DNA from: Erysipelotrichia bacterium
GTDB taxonomy: Bacteria > Bacillota_I > Bacilli_A > Erysipelotrichales > Erysipelotrichaceae
Length of the DNA stretch: 64,000 bases
Reading direction: 5' to 3'
Assembly: GCA_018333955.1 (NCBI GenBank)
Contig: JAGXSD010000001.1
Coordinates: 1 to 64,000, forward strand
Every line of letters begins with the position of its first letter. The stretch's first letter is position 1. Below are positions 16,746 to 26,174 of this stretch, piece by piece. The notes beneath the pieces were generated by a model that was given only the letters and a program-made list of their open reading frames with translations, had not been told where the DNA came from and did no database searches. The position numbers and the translations under genes were made by a program.

Positions 16746-19121
16746 TTAGACTGTGTCTGGAACCCACGCAAGGGCACAGAGAGGAATGGAAATATTTGTG
16801 GAAGTCGCACGAATGTCAATCTTTTCAAACACTTCATCGCTGACATTGAAACGATCAAAGATTTGATCAGATTGATTTTCAAGCTCAAGTCTTAAAGCTT
16901 CAAGTTGACTTTCAACCGATCGAAGCGTTTCTTGGGCTTGTTCTATGCCTTGACCACTCTTGAGTGCTTTTGAAGAACTCTTCATAGCACTTCCAACTCT
17001 AGAAATAGAGGTGGTCGAGATTTTCTTTGAACCAAATAGTGCTGAGAAGATTGCGGTCCCGGTCGAGACCATCGCATCCATTTTCTTTTGATTTGCTAAG
17101 GTGCTTTGTTTTTCAACAGCTTGTTGTGCTCTTCTTAAGCGATCTTCAAGGGTATTCACTCGTGCAGCATACTTCTTCTTAAGATCATCTAAGGCTTGGT
17201 CACGTTGTTCGTGAGCTTCATGTTGAAGTCGTATTCTAAATTCACGCTCATTTTCTTCAGCAGTTGATACAAGCTTCAATTTTGAACTATACAACAATGT
17301 TAAGCCTACACTAGTTCTAACATATTGATTCAATTGTTTTTTCCATGTCTCATAGTTTCGAATATCCGCTGCAACACTCGGGTATGGAGCAAGTTTTGCC
17401 CCACTTTGTCCTACTTTCTTAAGATTCTTAAGTTGAACCTCAATAAGTTGTGCATCACTCCAATCGACACTAACAATGCCATCATGAAACTGAGATAAGA
17501 AAGTATAAGATTTGGTTGTCGCAACCTTATGTTTTGCACTTTGATAAAACACCTCAACCACACCTAGTGCATACGGTTGATACACAATATTTGCATTAGT
17601 TGACGTTGAAGGTAAGAACACTTGAGGAATTTGATTAGAAAGCATCGGTTGTGGTGCGGATGAGGTGGTTACGGATGGTTTTTCAATCTGTTGAACATCA
17701 CTCTGTTTTGAACTCATCGTAGGTTTAGGCAGTGATGCAATCTGATCACGAGTGAGTGGCCCTGCTAGGTAAGACAACACCCAACGTGTACTAAATATAA
17801 GCGGTTGTGAATCATGGACACTATGAAGATAGAATATTCTTTGTCCTAAGCCTGCAATCATTTGCTCAGTTTTACGACGATCAAATGGTTCACTTGAAGA
17901 GAGTCCTTCAAGACCTGCGAGTAGTCTTTCTTTATCACGTTGAGTTTGTAAACGACCAATAAACCAAGTTCCTGCATTTGATAATGCTTTGTAATCTAAG
18001 TCCACTGGATTTTGAGTGGATAGAATAAGTCCTAACCCATACGCTCGTGCTTGTTTGAGCAAAGTTAAGAACGGTTGTTTTGATGGAGGATTGGCGGTTG
18101 GCGGAAGATATCCAAACAATTCATCCATATAAAGCACTGCTCTTAAGCTTCCAGTACCAGGTTGACTTCGCATCCATGAAATCACTTCATTAAGAAGCAT
18201 CGTCACAAAAAACATTCTTTCACTATCCGAACAATGGGCAATCGAGAAAATCGAAACACATGGTTTTCCAGTTTCATTATGAAGAAAACGATTAATATCT
18301 AGTGGTGCACCTTCTAACCAGGATTTAAAGCTTGGGGATGCAAGCAAATTATTAAGTTGCATCGCTAAGGTAAAGCGATCTTTTGAAGGATAGAAGCTTT
18401 CTAGATCAAGAACACCCACTTGCTTCATTGGTGGGGTTTGAACTGAATGGATTAATTCAGTGAGTGTGACATCATTTCCATGATTCCAATGGTGTTCAAG
18501 GATAGAAGAAATCAAGATATGTTCTCGACTAGTAAAGGTATTTCCATTAATTCCAATCAGTGCTAAAAGACTATTGGCGGTTACATCAATTCGATCTTTA
18601 TAGGCATCATGATCTTCTCGAACTTGAAGTGAAGGGGCATGGAATGATTTTAAAACTGAAATTCCTACTCCTGCACTACTTCCAGGGGTATACACCACGA
18701 CATCCGCAGAATCTTTAAACTTTTGAATGCGTTGTCCATCTTGACCCCAACTTGATAATCCTTTTCGCCATAAGTCCGCTTGAGCTTGGGCATATTCTTC
18801 TGCACTTAACCCTTTATTCTGGGCTTCACTTAGATTAATCCAGGGAAGGAAATCAGAAGATGAAAGATTTGGAAATGTTAACGCAAGGTTAGCCAAATCC
18901 CCTTTTGGATCAATCGCAATCACTGGAATATGATCTAAAGCCGCTTCTTCAATCATACTCATACCTAATCCGGTTTTTCCACTCCCCGTCATCCCAATAA
19001 TCATGGCATGGGTGGTTAAATCTTTTGATTTATACAACACCAAATCATCTTCTAACTTCTTTGCTTCCAAATCATACTGCTTACCTAAATAAAACACACC
19101 TAATTTCTCAAAGTCTTGCAC
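16746..19121 (-). CDS. HerA-like ATPase with coiled-coil C-terminus
   Basis: The 791-residue protein starts with a short barrel-like region, then a HerA/FtsK-type ATPase. Walker A is GMTGSGKT (43-50), followed by IAIDPKGDLANLA, which is diagnostic of the helicase-HerA-like DUF87 group. Walker B is VLYMDELF near residue 335 and the sensor region is LSTQNPVDLD. Residues 500-580 form a separate beta-rich part. From about 620 to 690 there is a charged coiled coil (DDLKKKYAARVNTLEDRLRR), then a Ser-rich segment and a second coil. No NurA or SIR2 partner lies next to it. It probably moves DNA or acts on a cell-surface or repair machine as a hexamer; the role is unproven. Confidence 0.8.
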   Translation of the reverse strand: MQDFEKLGVFYLGKQYDLEAKKLEDDLVLYKSKDLTTHAMIIGMTGSGKTGLGMSMIEEAALDHIPVIAIDPKGDLANLALTFPNLSSSDFLPWINLSEAQNKGLSAEEYAQAQADLWRKGLSSWGQDGQRIQKFKDSADVVVYTPGSSAGVGISVLKSFHAPSLQVREDHDAYKDRIDVTANSLLALIGINGNTFTSREHILISSILEHHWNHGNDVTLTELIHSVQTPPMKQVGVLDLESFYPSKDRFTLAMQLNNLLASPSFKSWLEGAPLDINRFLHNETGKPCVSIFSIAHCSDSERMFFVTMLLNEVISWMRSQPGTGSLRAVLYMDELFGYLPPTANPPSKQPFLTLLKQARAYGLGLILSTQNPVDLDYKALSNAGTWFIGRLQTQRDKERLLAGLEGLSSSEPFDRRKTEQMIAGLGQRIFYLHSVHDSQPLIFSTRWVLSYLAGPLTRDQIASLPKPTMSSKQSDVQQIEKPSVTTSSAPQPMLSNQIPQVFLPSTSTNANIVYQPYALGVVEVFYQSAKHKVATTKSYTFLSQFHDGIVSVDWSDAQLIEVQLKNLKKVGQSGAKLAPYPSVAADIRNYETWKKQLNQYVRTSVGLTLLYSSKLKLVSTAEENEREFRIRLQHEAHEQRDQALDDLKKKYAARVNTLEDRLRRAQQAVEKQSTLANQKKMDAMVSTGTAIFSALFGSKKISTTSISRVGSAMKSSSKALKSGQGIEQAQETLRSVESQLEALRLELENQSDQIFDRFNVSDEVFEKIDIRATSTNISIPLCALAWVPDTV

Positions 19122-19355
19122 GTTGTGCCCTCCATCTATGATGTGAATCTTAGTCTTATAAAATAATCTTACACCAAATCATTGGTAAATAATCAACTGA
19201 TATACTAAAAAATCAAAAACATGTAAATCTAAATAACCCTACAGCATTATCACGGCATCATATTCTCTTTCATTTTCAGAAATGTTTTGAAAAAATAAAT
19301 TGACAGCATTTTCAATATCACATACTATTTTTATAACACGAAAAGGAAAGAATCT

Positions 19356-20714
19356 ATGCAACACACACAAAAAAGGAAGTTTGGCTTTCTAACGACTGTG
19401 TCAATGATTGCAGGGATTGTTATTGGTTCTGGGATTTTCTTCAAAACCGATGACATTCTCTCTGCAGTTGGAGGCAATCTTGTTTTAAGTTCACTTGGTT
19501 GGGTATTAGGAGCAGTTGGAATTATATTCGGGGGGCTCACCGTATCACAGTATGCGAAAAGAGAAGATTCTGTAGGAGGAATCATCACTTATAGTGAAAT
19601 GGCCTGGGGTAAAACCATGGGTTATCTAGCCGGTTGGTTTCAAGTTGTTTTCTATTATCCAGCACTAGTCGCGATTATTGCGTGGGTTGCAGCAAGTTAT
19701 ATCCTTGTTTTATTTGGAGCTCCTGGACCATTTTCAAGTGGTGAGTTCACATCATTCTCTTGGTTTTTAACATTTGCACTCATGGTTGTATTTTTCTTAT
19801 TCAACAGTTTTTCAACTGTGTACGCTGGGAAATTTCAATCTTTTGCTTTGATTGTTAAAGTCAGTGCTTTACTCATCTTAGCATTCCTAGGACTAGTCTT
19901 TGGTAATCCTGTGACGGCATTAACTGCAGCTTCAGCCGGCGGGAGTATGGGAGGTTTATTTGTAGCGTTAATTTCAATTGGATTTGCTTATGATGGTTGG
20001 CTTGTTGCCCCTTCTATTGCCCACGAAATTAAAAACCCTAAACGAAATTTACCACTCGCACTCACAGTTGCCCCTATCCTCATTATGCTTATTTACTTAG
20101 GGTATACCATTGGGATTTCATCTCTACTTGGGGTAGATCAAGTTATGGGATTAGGTAATGCGGCTGTTGGTGAAGTTGCTACTCGTTTCTTTGGATCTAT
20201 TGGACCAAAACTTGTCTTTACAGCTGTGGTGATTTCAATCTTAGGAACGTTCAATGGATTAATACTTGGGTATATCCGCTTACCTTACGCCTTGGCTGTA
20301 AGAAATGAAATCTTATTCAGTGAAAGACTAAGTAAAATTCATCCAAAGTATGATATTCCATTAGCTTCTTCGTTATTCACATTCGCCATTAGTTTAGTAT
20401 GGTTAGTCATGCACTTTATGAGCACCAGTGGAGTGGTGACGTATGGTATTATGCTATTTGATGGACTTGAAATTGATGGCCTTCCGATTGTATTAACGTA
20501 TGTGTTTTACGTCACCTTATATGTAGGGGTCATGGTAAGAAAGAAAAAAGATCAACTTTCATTACTCAATGGGGTTGTATTCCCAGTCTTAGCCATCCTT
20601 GGAGCATTACTGGTCATCTATGGTGGATTAACTGCACCTAAGTTTAATGTATACTTTATGATTTCACTCGTTGGAATTGGAGCCGGATTACTACTTAGAC
20701 CCAAACAAAACTAA
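19356..20714 (+). CDS. APC-family amino acid permease
   Basis: The protein has 452 residues and about twelve membrane segments. The first carries the APC motif IAGIVIGSGIFFKTD, where the backbone of GSGIF binds the amino acid. GFAYDGWLVAPSIAHEIKNPKRNLP marks the sixth helix region and following loop, as in LAT-type exchangers such as SteT. It takes up or exchanges neutral amino acids in the cytoplasmic membrane. The ribosome site is AAAGGAAAG. It is followed by a terminator and is monocistronic. The exact substrate is not predictable. Confidence 0.92.
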   Translation: MQHTQKRKFGFLTTVSMIAGIVIGSGIFFKTDDILSAVGGNLVLSSLGWVLGAVGIIFGGLTVSQYAKREDSVGGIITYSEMAWGKTMGYLAGWFQVVFYYPALVAIIAWVAASYILVLFGAPGPFSSGEFTSFSWFLTFALMVVFFLFNSFSTVYAGKFQSFALIVKVSALLILAFLGLVFGNPVTALTAASAGGSMGGLFVALISIGFAYDGWLVAPSIAHEIKNPKRNLPLALTVAPILIMLIYLGYTIGISSLLGVDQVMGLGNAAVGEVATRFFGSIGPKLVFTAVVISILGTFNGLILGYIRLPYALAVRNEILFSERLSKIHPKYDIPLASSLFTFAISLVWLVMHFMSTSGVVTYGIMLFDGLEIDGLPIVLTYVFYVTLYVGVMVRKKKDQLSLLNGVVFPVLAILGALLVIYGGLTAPKFNVYFMISLVGIGAGLLLRPKQN

Positions 20715-20741
20715 ATAACTTATCTTATAGATGAATTAAGT

Positions 20742-20771
20742 AAAATACACTTCAAATGAAGTGTATTTTTT
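20742..20771. terminator. Bidirectional intrinsic terminator
   Basis: AAAATACACTT / GAAGTGTATTTTTT forms a stem of about ten pairs with T-rich ends on both strands, between the permease and the convergent diguanylate cyclase gene. Confidence 0.85.
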
Positions 20772-20782
20772 CTGATTCGTAT

Positions 20783-21934
20783 TTAAAAGTAAACACTATG
20801 ATCTTGAGCACTTTGACGATGACGAAGCTTATTTTCATACATTTTTTTGTCAAGGCTTGATAAATAGATTTCTGATTGCGTTTGGAGTGATAGATTTACA
20901 ATATCATAGCCTACACTCAAATTCACATCGAATGGATGCTGAGACATGACATTAAATTTATCAAGATTCTTTTTTAATCTTACGATACATGATTCTAAAT
21001 CATTTTGATTTTTAATATAGAGAATGACCACAAATTCATCTCCACCGTAACGACATACAAAATCTTCTTTATTGAACGTTTGCTTTAATATTTGAGCTAC
21101 TTCAGAAAGCACTTTATCTCCCACAATGTGTCCATGACGATCATTGATCATTTTAAAATGATCGACATCAATCATGATTCCACCCATCATTTGATTTTTA
21201 AACGTATCGTGTGAAAAATTATCAAAGAATTGTTGTAACTTACGTCTATTCCATAACCCAGTAAGATGGTCCATGTACATGTCAAAATTCTGCAATTTAA
21301 TAAAAATAATCAAAATTGAAACTGAGACAGATTTCCATAAAATCGAGACCCCAAAAAACAGACTTTGTATCATTCCACCAAGCAGTGCGGGAAATGCGAA
21401 TGAAAGCAAAGTTATAAACTCACTTTTAGAGAGCATTTTACGTTTCATGAAGATTCGAATGGATGCGAATATTAAGTATCCAATCATTAACATCACCATA
21501 AGAATATAAAACTGACCTCGTCTATAAACATTATCATTGGTAATGATGAACATTTGTCCATTAAATAAACTGATTACGGATGCAATCACATGAACACTAT
21601 ATAATCCAACCACACTGTAGACCACGAACTTATTAATTTTAGTTCTTCGATCCATCCATTTCTCCGCAAATAAAACCCACAGTGCTGGAGGTAAAGGATT
21701 AAGTATGTAAAACAACATGACCACCAATGATAACCAAAATCTAGAGTTATCAAAAATAAGTCCATTGATTAAATTCAAAACCATTTCAATGATAAGTAGT
21801 AATGCAGTACTTATGATTAATGCTCTAAATAAAAACTGATTTAGATTTAAATCAATGTTACTTTTTCTTATTTCAAGATAGACAATACTCAGTATTAGTA
21901 AACCAAATAGGCTCGATTGAACATAGTAAACCAT
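20783..21934 (-). CDS. Membrane-bound diguanylate cyclase (GGDEF)
   Basis: About seven membrane segments fill residues 1-205; no known sensor domain is evident. The GGDEF domain starts at DHLTGLWNRRKL and has the metal-binding IDVDHFKMINDRHGH and the intact active site YGGDEF. The expected product-inhibition site, RxxD five residues before GGDEF, reads NKED, so feedback by c-di-GMP is probably absent. It makes c-di-GMP from two GTP. A GGGGGA ribosome site precedes the ATG. It is one of three GGDEF genes in the window, all with different membrane parts. Confidence 0.92.
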   Translation of the reverse strand: MVYYVQSSLFGLLILSIVYLEIRKSNIDLNLNQFLFRALIISTALLLIIEMVLNLINGLIFDNSRFWLSLVVMLFYILNPLPPALWVLFAEKWMDRRTKINKFVVYSVVGLYSVHVIASVISLFNGQMFIITNDNVYRRGQFYILMVMLMIGYLIFASIRIFMKRKMLSKSEFITLLSFAFPALLGGMIQSLFFGVSILWKSVSVSILIIFIKLQNFDMYMDHLTGLWNRRKLQQFFDNFSHDTFKNQMMGGIMIDVDHFKMINDRHGHIVGDKVLSEVAQILKQTFNKEDFVCRYGGDEFVVILYIKNQNDLESCIVRLKKNLDKFNVMSQHPFDVNLSVGYDIVNLSLQTQSEIYLSSLDKKMYENKLRHRQSAQDHSVYF

Positions 21935-21997
21935 GATAACTCCCCCTTCTAGTTATTAACTTGACTCAAAGTTATCAATATAGTTCACATTAAATAT

Positions 21998-22028
21998 AAA
22001 TAAGTAGAACTATATTCTACTTATTTTA
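21998..22028. terminator. Probable terminator after the yihY-like gene
   Basis: A perfect 12-bp A+T-rich stem AAATAAGTAGAA / TTCTACTTATTT with a 5-base loop lies between the yihY-like gene and the GGDEF gene, both transcribed leftward. The run after it is T-rich but not pure. Confidence 0.55.
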
Positions 22029-22152
22029 TACTGATGAAGATTTATTTAGTTTATCTATTTTCTATAAAAGAATACCAATTTTCACATAAGCATGATAATT
22101 ATAATAAAAACCTTTCCAACCCATGTCTTTAGTGAAGTGATTTTACAACATT

Positions 22153-22965
22153 TCACTCTAAGTGATCGAGAATATCATTAAGTTCTGCCCCTAATATGAT
22201 GATAACACCCGTCAGAAACAGCCAAACAAGCAGAGCAATGACTGCACCGATAGAACCATACACTACACTATACCTTGAAAATCCATTCACATAATATGGT
22301 AACAAAGATGAAGCAATCATCCATAATATCGTCGCGAAGATGGTTCCTGGCCAAATGGATTGTTTATATGGAGTGTATGGGATGATTTTATAAAGTAATG
22401 CTAAGGTGGTCATGATTAGTAGTGGTGTGACACTCCATCGAAGAACATTCCAAATGAAGAATATACTCTTTGGAATCACAAAGTATTGATTCACAAACTC
22501 TAAAAAACCTTGGCCTATCAGTGGCAAAATTAACGACAAAAAGAGAGTCAATCCAATGAGTAATGTAAACACTAGCGATAAAGCTTTAGTCAGGTACCAA
22601 CTACGATGATTCGTTTGATTATAGGCTTTATGTATCGCATAAATCATTGAGTTTACCGCAATCGAAGCAGTATAAAGTGTTCCTATTAAACCTAGAGATA
22701 GTATGGTTGTATTCTCATGTGAAGCGATTGAAGTAATGTAATTGTCTAGAATATCAAAGACATAGTGAGGAATTAATGGTTGAATAGAAACTAAAATATC
22801 ATGAAGTGCAAAGTCAAATAAGCCTAATGTTGCATTCATGAATAAGAGAAGTGGGAAAAGCGAAAGCAAGAAAAAATAAGCCAGTGAACCCCCCACTTGT
22901 TGGAGATGATGCTCTGAATATCGTCGAATTAATTCCTTAAGAATGGATTCTATTTTTTTCAACAT
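22153..22965 (-). CDS. YihY/BrkB-type inner membrane protein
   Basis: This 270-residue protein has six membrane segments. QVGGSLAYFFLLSLFPLLLF near the start, a central GTLYTASIAV, and YGSIGAVIALLVWLFLTGVIIILGAELN at the end are hallmarks of the YihY (UPF0761) family. The family was once called ribonuclease BN, which is not its activity; its function is unknown. I start at the ATG behind GAAAGGAGAG, eight codons inside the longest frame. It lies just after the metallo-hydrolase gene and is likely in one transcript with it. Confidence 0.9.
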   Translation of the reverse strand: MLKKIESILKELIRRYSEHHLQQVGGSLAYFFLLSLFPLLLFMNATLGLFDFALHDILVSIQPLIPHYVFDILDNYITSIASHENTTILSLGLIGTLYTASIAVNSMIYAIHKAYNQTNHRSWYLTKALSLVFTLLIGLTLFLSLILPLIGQGFLEFVNQYFVIPKSIFFIWNVLRWSVTPLLIMTTLALLYKIIPYTPYKQSIWPGTIFATILWMIASSLLPYYVNGFSRYSVVYGSIGAVIALLVWLFLTGVIIILGAELNDILDHLE

Positions 22966-22988
22966 GCCTCTCCTTTCATCAAACATCA

Positions 22989-23594
22989 TTATGCTTGTTT
23001 TAGAAATGGATTATGCTCTTTTTCAAAATCTAAGGTCGTTTTGGGACCATGTCCAGAATAGATAGTCAAATTTTGAGAAAATGTTTTAAGTCTTTTTAAT
23101 GATTTAAACATTTGACGCTCATTGCCACCATATAGATCAGTACGACCCATACTTTGTTTGAAGATTAAATCTCCTGCGAATAAGAGATCATCAAATTGTA
23201 AACTCACTGATCCTTCACTATGACCTGGAGTATGCATGATAAAAAACTCAAATCCACCAATCTTCATCATCCCTTCTTCTAGGAAGTGTCCATCATGTTT
23301 TAAAGTGAGATTTTGATTCATCGAGTAATTCTTCATAGGATCTTCAATGAGTTCAACATCATCTTCATGAATATAAAAAGGACACTTGTAAAGATCTAAA
23401 AGATACTGTGCACCACCAAAATGATCAAAATGACCATGTGTTAATAAGATAGCTAAAACCTTCTTGTCGGGTTCAATACTTTTCGCAATCACATCCCCTT
23501 TAGCGGAAGGATCAATAATAAGGACTTCATCACCTTGAGTTAAAATATAGCAATTAGTTTGATACGGTCCGAGTGTTAACATTTTTACATCCAT
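22989..23594 (-). CDS. Metallo-beta-lactamase-fold hydrolase (glyoxalase II-like)
   Basis: This small protein of about 201 residues binds two metal ions. The ligands are in THGHFDHFGG (HxHxDH), HTPGHSEGS, FAGDLIF and SGHGPKT. It belongs to the YcbL/glyoxalase II-like group that hydrolyses thioesters such as S-lactoylglutathione or bacillithiol derivatives; the substrate is not known here. The start is uncertain. The family begins near MDVKMLTLGPYQTNCY, which I use, but the frame is open to an ATG at 23633, and the only ribosome site (AAGGAGA) lies inside that extension, before a short palindrome. Confidence 0.9.
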   Translation of the reverse strand: MDVKMLTLGPYQTNCYILTQGDEVLIIDPSAKGDVIAKSIEPDKKVLAILLTHGHFDHFGGAQYLLDLYKCPFYIHEDDVELIEDPMKNYSMNQNLTLKHDGHFLEEGMMKIGGFEFFIMHTPGHSEGSVSLQFDDLLFAGDLIFKQSMGRTDLYGGNERQMFKSLKRLKTFSQNLTIYSGHGPKTTLDFEKEHNPFLKQA

Positions 23595-23604
23595 GATTGT
23601 TTTT

Positions 23605-23621
23605 GTGAGTAGCCTACTCAC
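23605..23621 (-). promoter_or_regulatory. Palindrome between the ribosome site and start of the hydrolase gene
   Basis: GTGAGTAG and CTACTCAC flank a single base. On the mRNA the hairpin sits between AAGGAGA and the preferred ATG. If folded, it would shorten the distance to about 12 bases. Confidence 0.45.
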
Positions 23622-23644
23622 ATTCTCCTTCATCGTTTAGCATC

Positions 23645-23673
23645 ATTATAAGTCACATAGTCTTATTACACAA
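23645..23673 (-). promoter_or_regulatory. Promoter of the hydrolase/yihY unit
   Basis: On the minus strand TTGTGT and a perfect TATAAT are spaced by 17 bases. The predicted start of transcription lies only a few bases before the ATG at 23633, which argues that translation starts further in. Confidence 0.55.
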
Positions 23674-23688
23674 ATTAGAATCAAATCC

Positions 23689-25428
23689 TTAATTAAGTAT
23701 GATTCGAAAAAGATGCACAATAAATCGATCAGCATTCAGTTCAAACAAGACTTGCTTCACATAATCAGGTCTTGACGTAATGATATTATTCACACCTAGA
23801 TTACTTAATCTTTCAACTTCAGATCTTGAGTTAACCGTCCAAACTAATATCTTCTTATTTGATGATTGAACTTGCAAGACAATTTGTTGAGTCACGAAAG
23901 TTGAACGCATACTTACGTAATCAATGAGTGGATTATTAAGTAGCGATGGATTAATTCGATAGGTAATGAGCCCCGTTTGAATATTTGGATTTATCTCTTT
24001 AGCCTTTTCAAGACATGGCAAGCACGTTGAGGTAAGAATGACTTGATATTGCATGTCATACTGATCAATAATCGCAACCAAATCTGGAATGAGGTGCACT
24101 TGACGTGCTGTAAGTTTTAAATCTAGGTTCACGTTGATTCTACCTTTGGTTGTTTCTAGCGCTTGCATAAGTGATGGAATCTTTTCTCCTGAAAATTCCA
24201 TGCTAAACCATTGACCTGCATCCAAGGATGTGACGACATCAAAAGGTAGTCGGGTTACGGATGCATTGATACCTGTGGTACGTATTAAATTATCATCGTG
24301 CAAAATCACAAATTGGTTGTCTTGGGTTACGCGGACATCCATCTCAACCACATCCGCAAATGCCTCAATGGCTCCTTCAATGGCTACCAAAGTATTTTCA
24401 GGATATCGTGCAGAGTATCCTCGATGAGACGTGACTTGAACTTGATTAAGTGTAATATTTTGAAGCAACGATCCGTGACGAGTGATGTTGAAGATTAGGT
24501 ATGAATTCAATGCAATCATTGAGCATAATAAAATCGAGAAAGCAACCTTTGTTGATCGACTAAAATATGAAGGTGTAACCTTTGGATTAATGTTTAAAAT
24601 ATCATCATTTTTCAATAGGAATGCTTTGGTGGTAGTAAGTGTATACCATGCATAGTGAAACAATGTACTTAACACAAACAGGATTAAACTAAACACACTG
24701 TTGAATCGATCAAAACTGGAGATAAATGCTGGTATAGCATACTCTCTAGGAACTAGAAATGAAACGAGGATTAAAAGGAAGATGAGTGAAGTAATATATA
24801 GAATCAAAAAGAAAGCACCTTGAAGCACATTCCATCCGATATGTTTCAATACAGAACCTTTGTATCGTCTTTGAATTAAAATCATTGCAATCACATAGAT
24901 TATCGATGCGAATGACCATAGAATGAATGATGAAGTTTCACTAATCAAATACCGTAATAATGAATGATATCGAATATTAAAGACAATAAAAGGAAGATTA
25001 AACGCATAAAGTACAATCCAAACATAAAGAATAGATTTTAATCGTCTTTTTTTAAATATCTCAACGGTCGATTTGATGGAAAAATAGACAAGATTAGCTC
25101 TTTTGATGGGAATTCTTTGACTTCTAAAGTAAAAAAAGCGCTTTAGAAAGACATCCTCAAACACTAAAACTACACTAAGCAAGATAAAAATCATCACTAT
25201 AAAGAAGATTGTTAATGGATTGAATACAAACTTAATAAAGTTTGATAAGGATAAATAACTTAATCCCGAAGTTGATAATGAGATTTCAAAACCTAAGTTA
25301 ATGATTGGGAGTATCAATAAGAACCCTATGCTAAAAACAATCATCTGTGATAAAAACAAGAAGAAAACATTGTGATTGAACAACTCAAGTAAGGCTGGTC
25401 CTATTCTTTTGTGAAGATTCTTTTTCGT
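23689..25428 (-). CDS. Membrane-domain glycerophosphodiester phosphodiesterase
   Basis: The N-terminal 300 residues carry about eight hydrophobic segments, as in GDPD membrane-domain proteins. The C-terminal TIM-barrel phosphodiesterase has HRGYSARYPENT, EMDVRVTQDNQFVILHDDNL and VNLDLK, which hold the catalytic His pair and the metal ligands. It would cleave glycerophosphodiesters, or lipid or teichoic-acid head groups, at the outer face. The longest frame with a usual start begins with TTG at 25383, without a ribosome site. Extending the frame gives ACG AAA AAG at 25428, nine bases after a good AAGGAGA site. I take ACG, in place of an original ATG, as the likely start (579 residues). That is inference. 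Confidence 0.8.
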   Translation of the reverse strand, partial: TKKNLHKRIGPALLELFNHNVFFLFLSQMIVFSIGFLLILPIINLGFEISLSTSGLSYLSLSNFIKFVFNPLTIFFIVMIFILLSVVLVFEDVFLKRFFYFRSQRIPIKRANLVYFSIKSTVEIFKKRRLKSILYVWIVLYAFNLPFIVFNIRYHSLLRYLISETSSFILWSFASIIYVIAMILIQRRYKGSVLKHIGWNVLQGAFFLILYITSLIFLLILVSFLVPREYAIPAFISSFDRFNSVFSLILFVLSTLFHYAWYTLTTTKAFLLKNDDILNINPKVTPSYFSRSTKVAFSILLCSMIALNSYLIFNITRHGSLLQNITLNQVQVTSHRGYSARYPENTLVAIEGAIEAFADVVEMDVRVTQDNQFVILHDDNLIRTTGINASVTRLPFDVVTSLDAGQWFSMEFSGEKIPSLMQALETTKGRINVNLDLKLTARQVHLIPDLVAIIDQYDMQYQVILTSTCLPCLEKAKEINPNIQTGLITYRINPSLLNNPLIDYVSMRSTFVTQQIVLQVQSSNKKILVWTVNSRSEVERLSNLGVNNIITSRPDYVKQVLFELNADRFIVHLFRIILN

Positions 25429-25746
25429 ATGCGTTACTCTCCTTCTTAAGATTCCTTTATTGATATAACTTCATTTTATCACTGAGTATCGTAGAAAACT
25501 ATTGAAGTAATAATTCTCCCAACAAAAAAACAAGTCATTAAATCAATGACTTGTTTGTATGTTTTTCAAACCATTTCAACCATGAGTTTAAATTCTTATA
25601 TTTTTTAAAAACTTGAATATTTAAGTAATATGAATCAAAATTTAAGGACTATATACATAAAAACTATAATTGTTTATTTAAGTTTTTGTTTCAATGTATA
25701 GTTATTCATGTCTTCTTGAAGTAGAATGAACTTAGGAGGAACCATT
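25429..25746. other. Intergenic region without a recognised gene
   Basis: This divergent gap of about 320 bases holds the AAGGAGA site of the phosphodiesterase gene (25438-25444), a terminator-like hairpin (25524-25556) and very A+T-rich sequence. TATAGT near 25697 is a possible -10 box for the DUF302 gene. I see no coding potential on either strand. Confidence 0.5.
25524..25556 (-). terminator. Orphan terminator-like hairpin
   Basis: A perfect 12-bp stem AAACAAGTCATT / AATGACTTGTTT with a 5-base loop is followed, in the minus direction, by seven T. No gene ends here in that direction; the phosphodiesterase gene starts about 95 bases further on. It could end a small RNA or act as a leader attenuator. 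Confidence 0.6.
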
Positions 25747-26130
25747 ATGATTAGCGTATTTACTCATTTCACAGACTTATCATTCAAAGATGCATTTGAT
25801 CGCTTAAGCACTTCGCTTCAAGAAGAAAAATTTAACGTCTTATGTTCAATTCCTTTATCAGAGAAATTCAAAGATAAAGGCATTGCCTTTGATGAACAAC
25901 TTACGATTTGTGAAGTATGTAATCCTTTTGAGGCTAATAAAGTTATTTCACTTCACGAACAAGCCATGTTTTTCTTACCGTGTAAGATCATTATTCGTAC
26001 CAAAAACCAAAAAACCATGCTTGAAATGGCCCTTCCAACCAGTTTAGTTGCTCCATTCAATCATGTGGATTTGACTCAACTTGCGCAAAGTATTGAAGAC
26101 ACATTAATTGAAGCGATTAAGCGAGTTTAA
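25747..26130 (+). CDS. DUF302 (TT1751-like) protein
   Basis: The 127-residue soluble protein fits DUF302: AFDRLSTSLQEEKFNVLCSI, then an EKFKDKGIAFDEQ stretch, then EVCNPFEANKVI and FFLPCKIIIR, which correspond to the family's GACNPxxAxxxL and LLPCNVVV segments. The family forms small dimers and has no settled function. The chosen ATG has AGGAGG eight bases before it; an in-frame ATG 21 bases upstream has no site. The gene for a phosphotransacylase follows after 71 bases with its own promoter. Confidence 0.82.
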   Translation: MISVFTHFTDLSFKDAFDRLSTSLQEEKFNVLCSIPLSEKFKDKGIAFDEQLTICEVCNPFEANKVISLHEQAMFFLPCKIIIRTKNQKTMLEMALPTSLVAPFNHVDLTQLAQSIEDTLIEAIKRV

Positions 26131-26174
26131 AAAAGGTTTTTCATTCACCTACTCATTATGTTTCATCTGATCCT

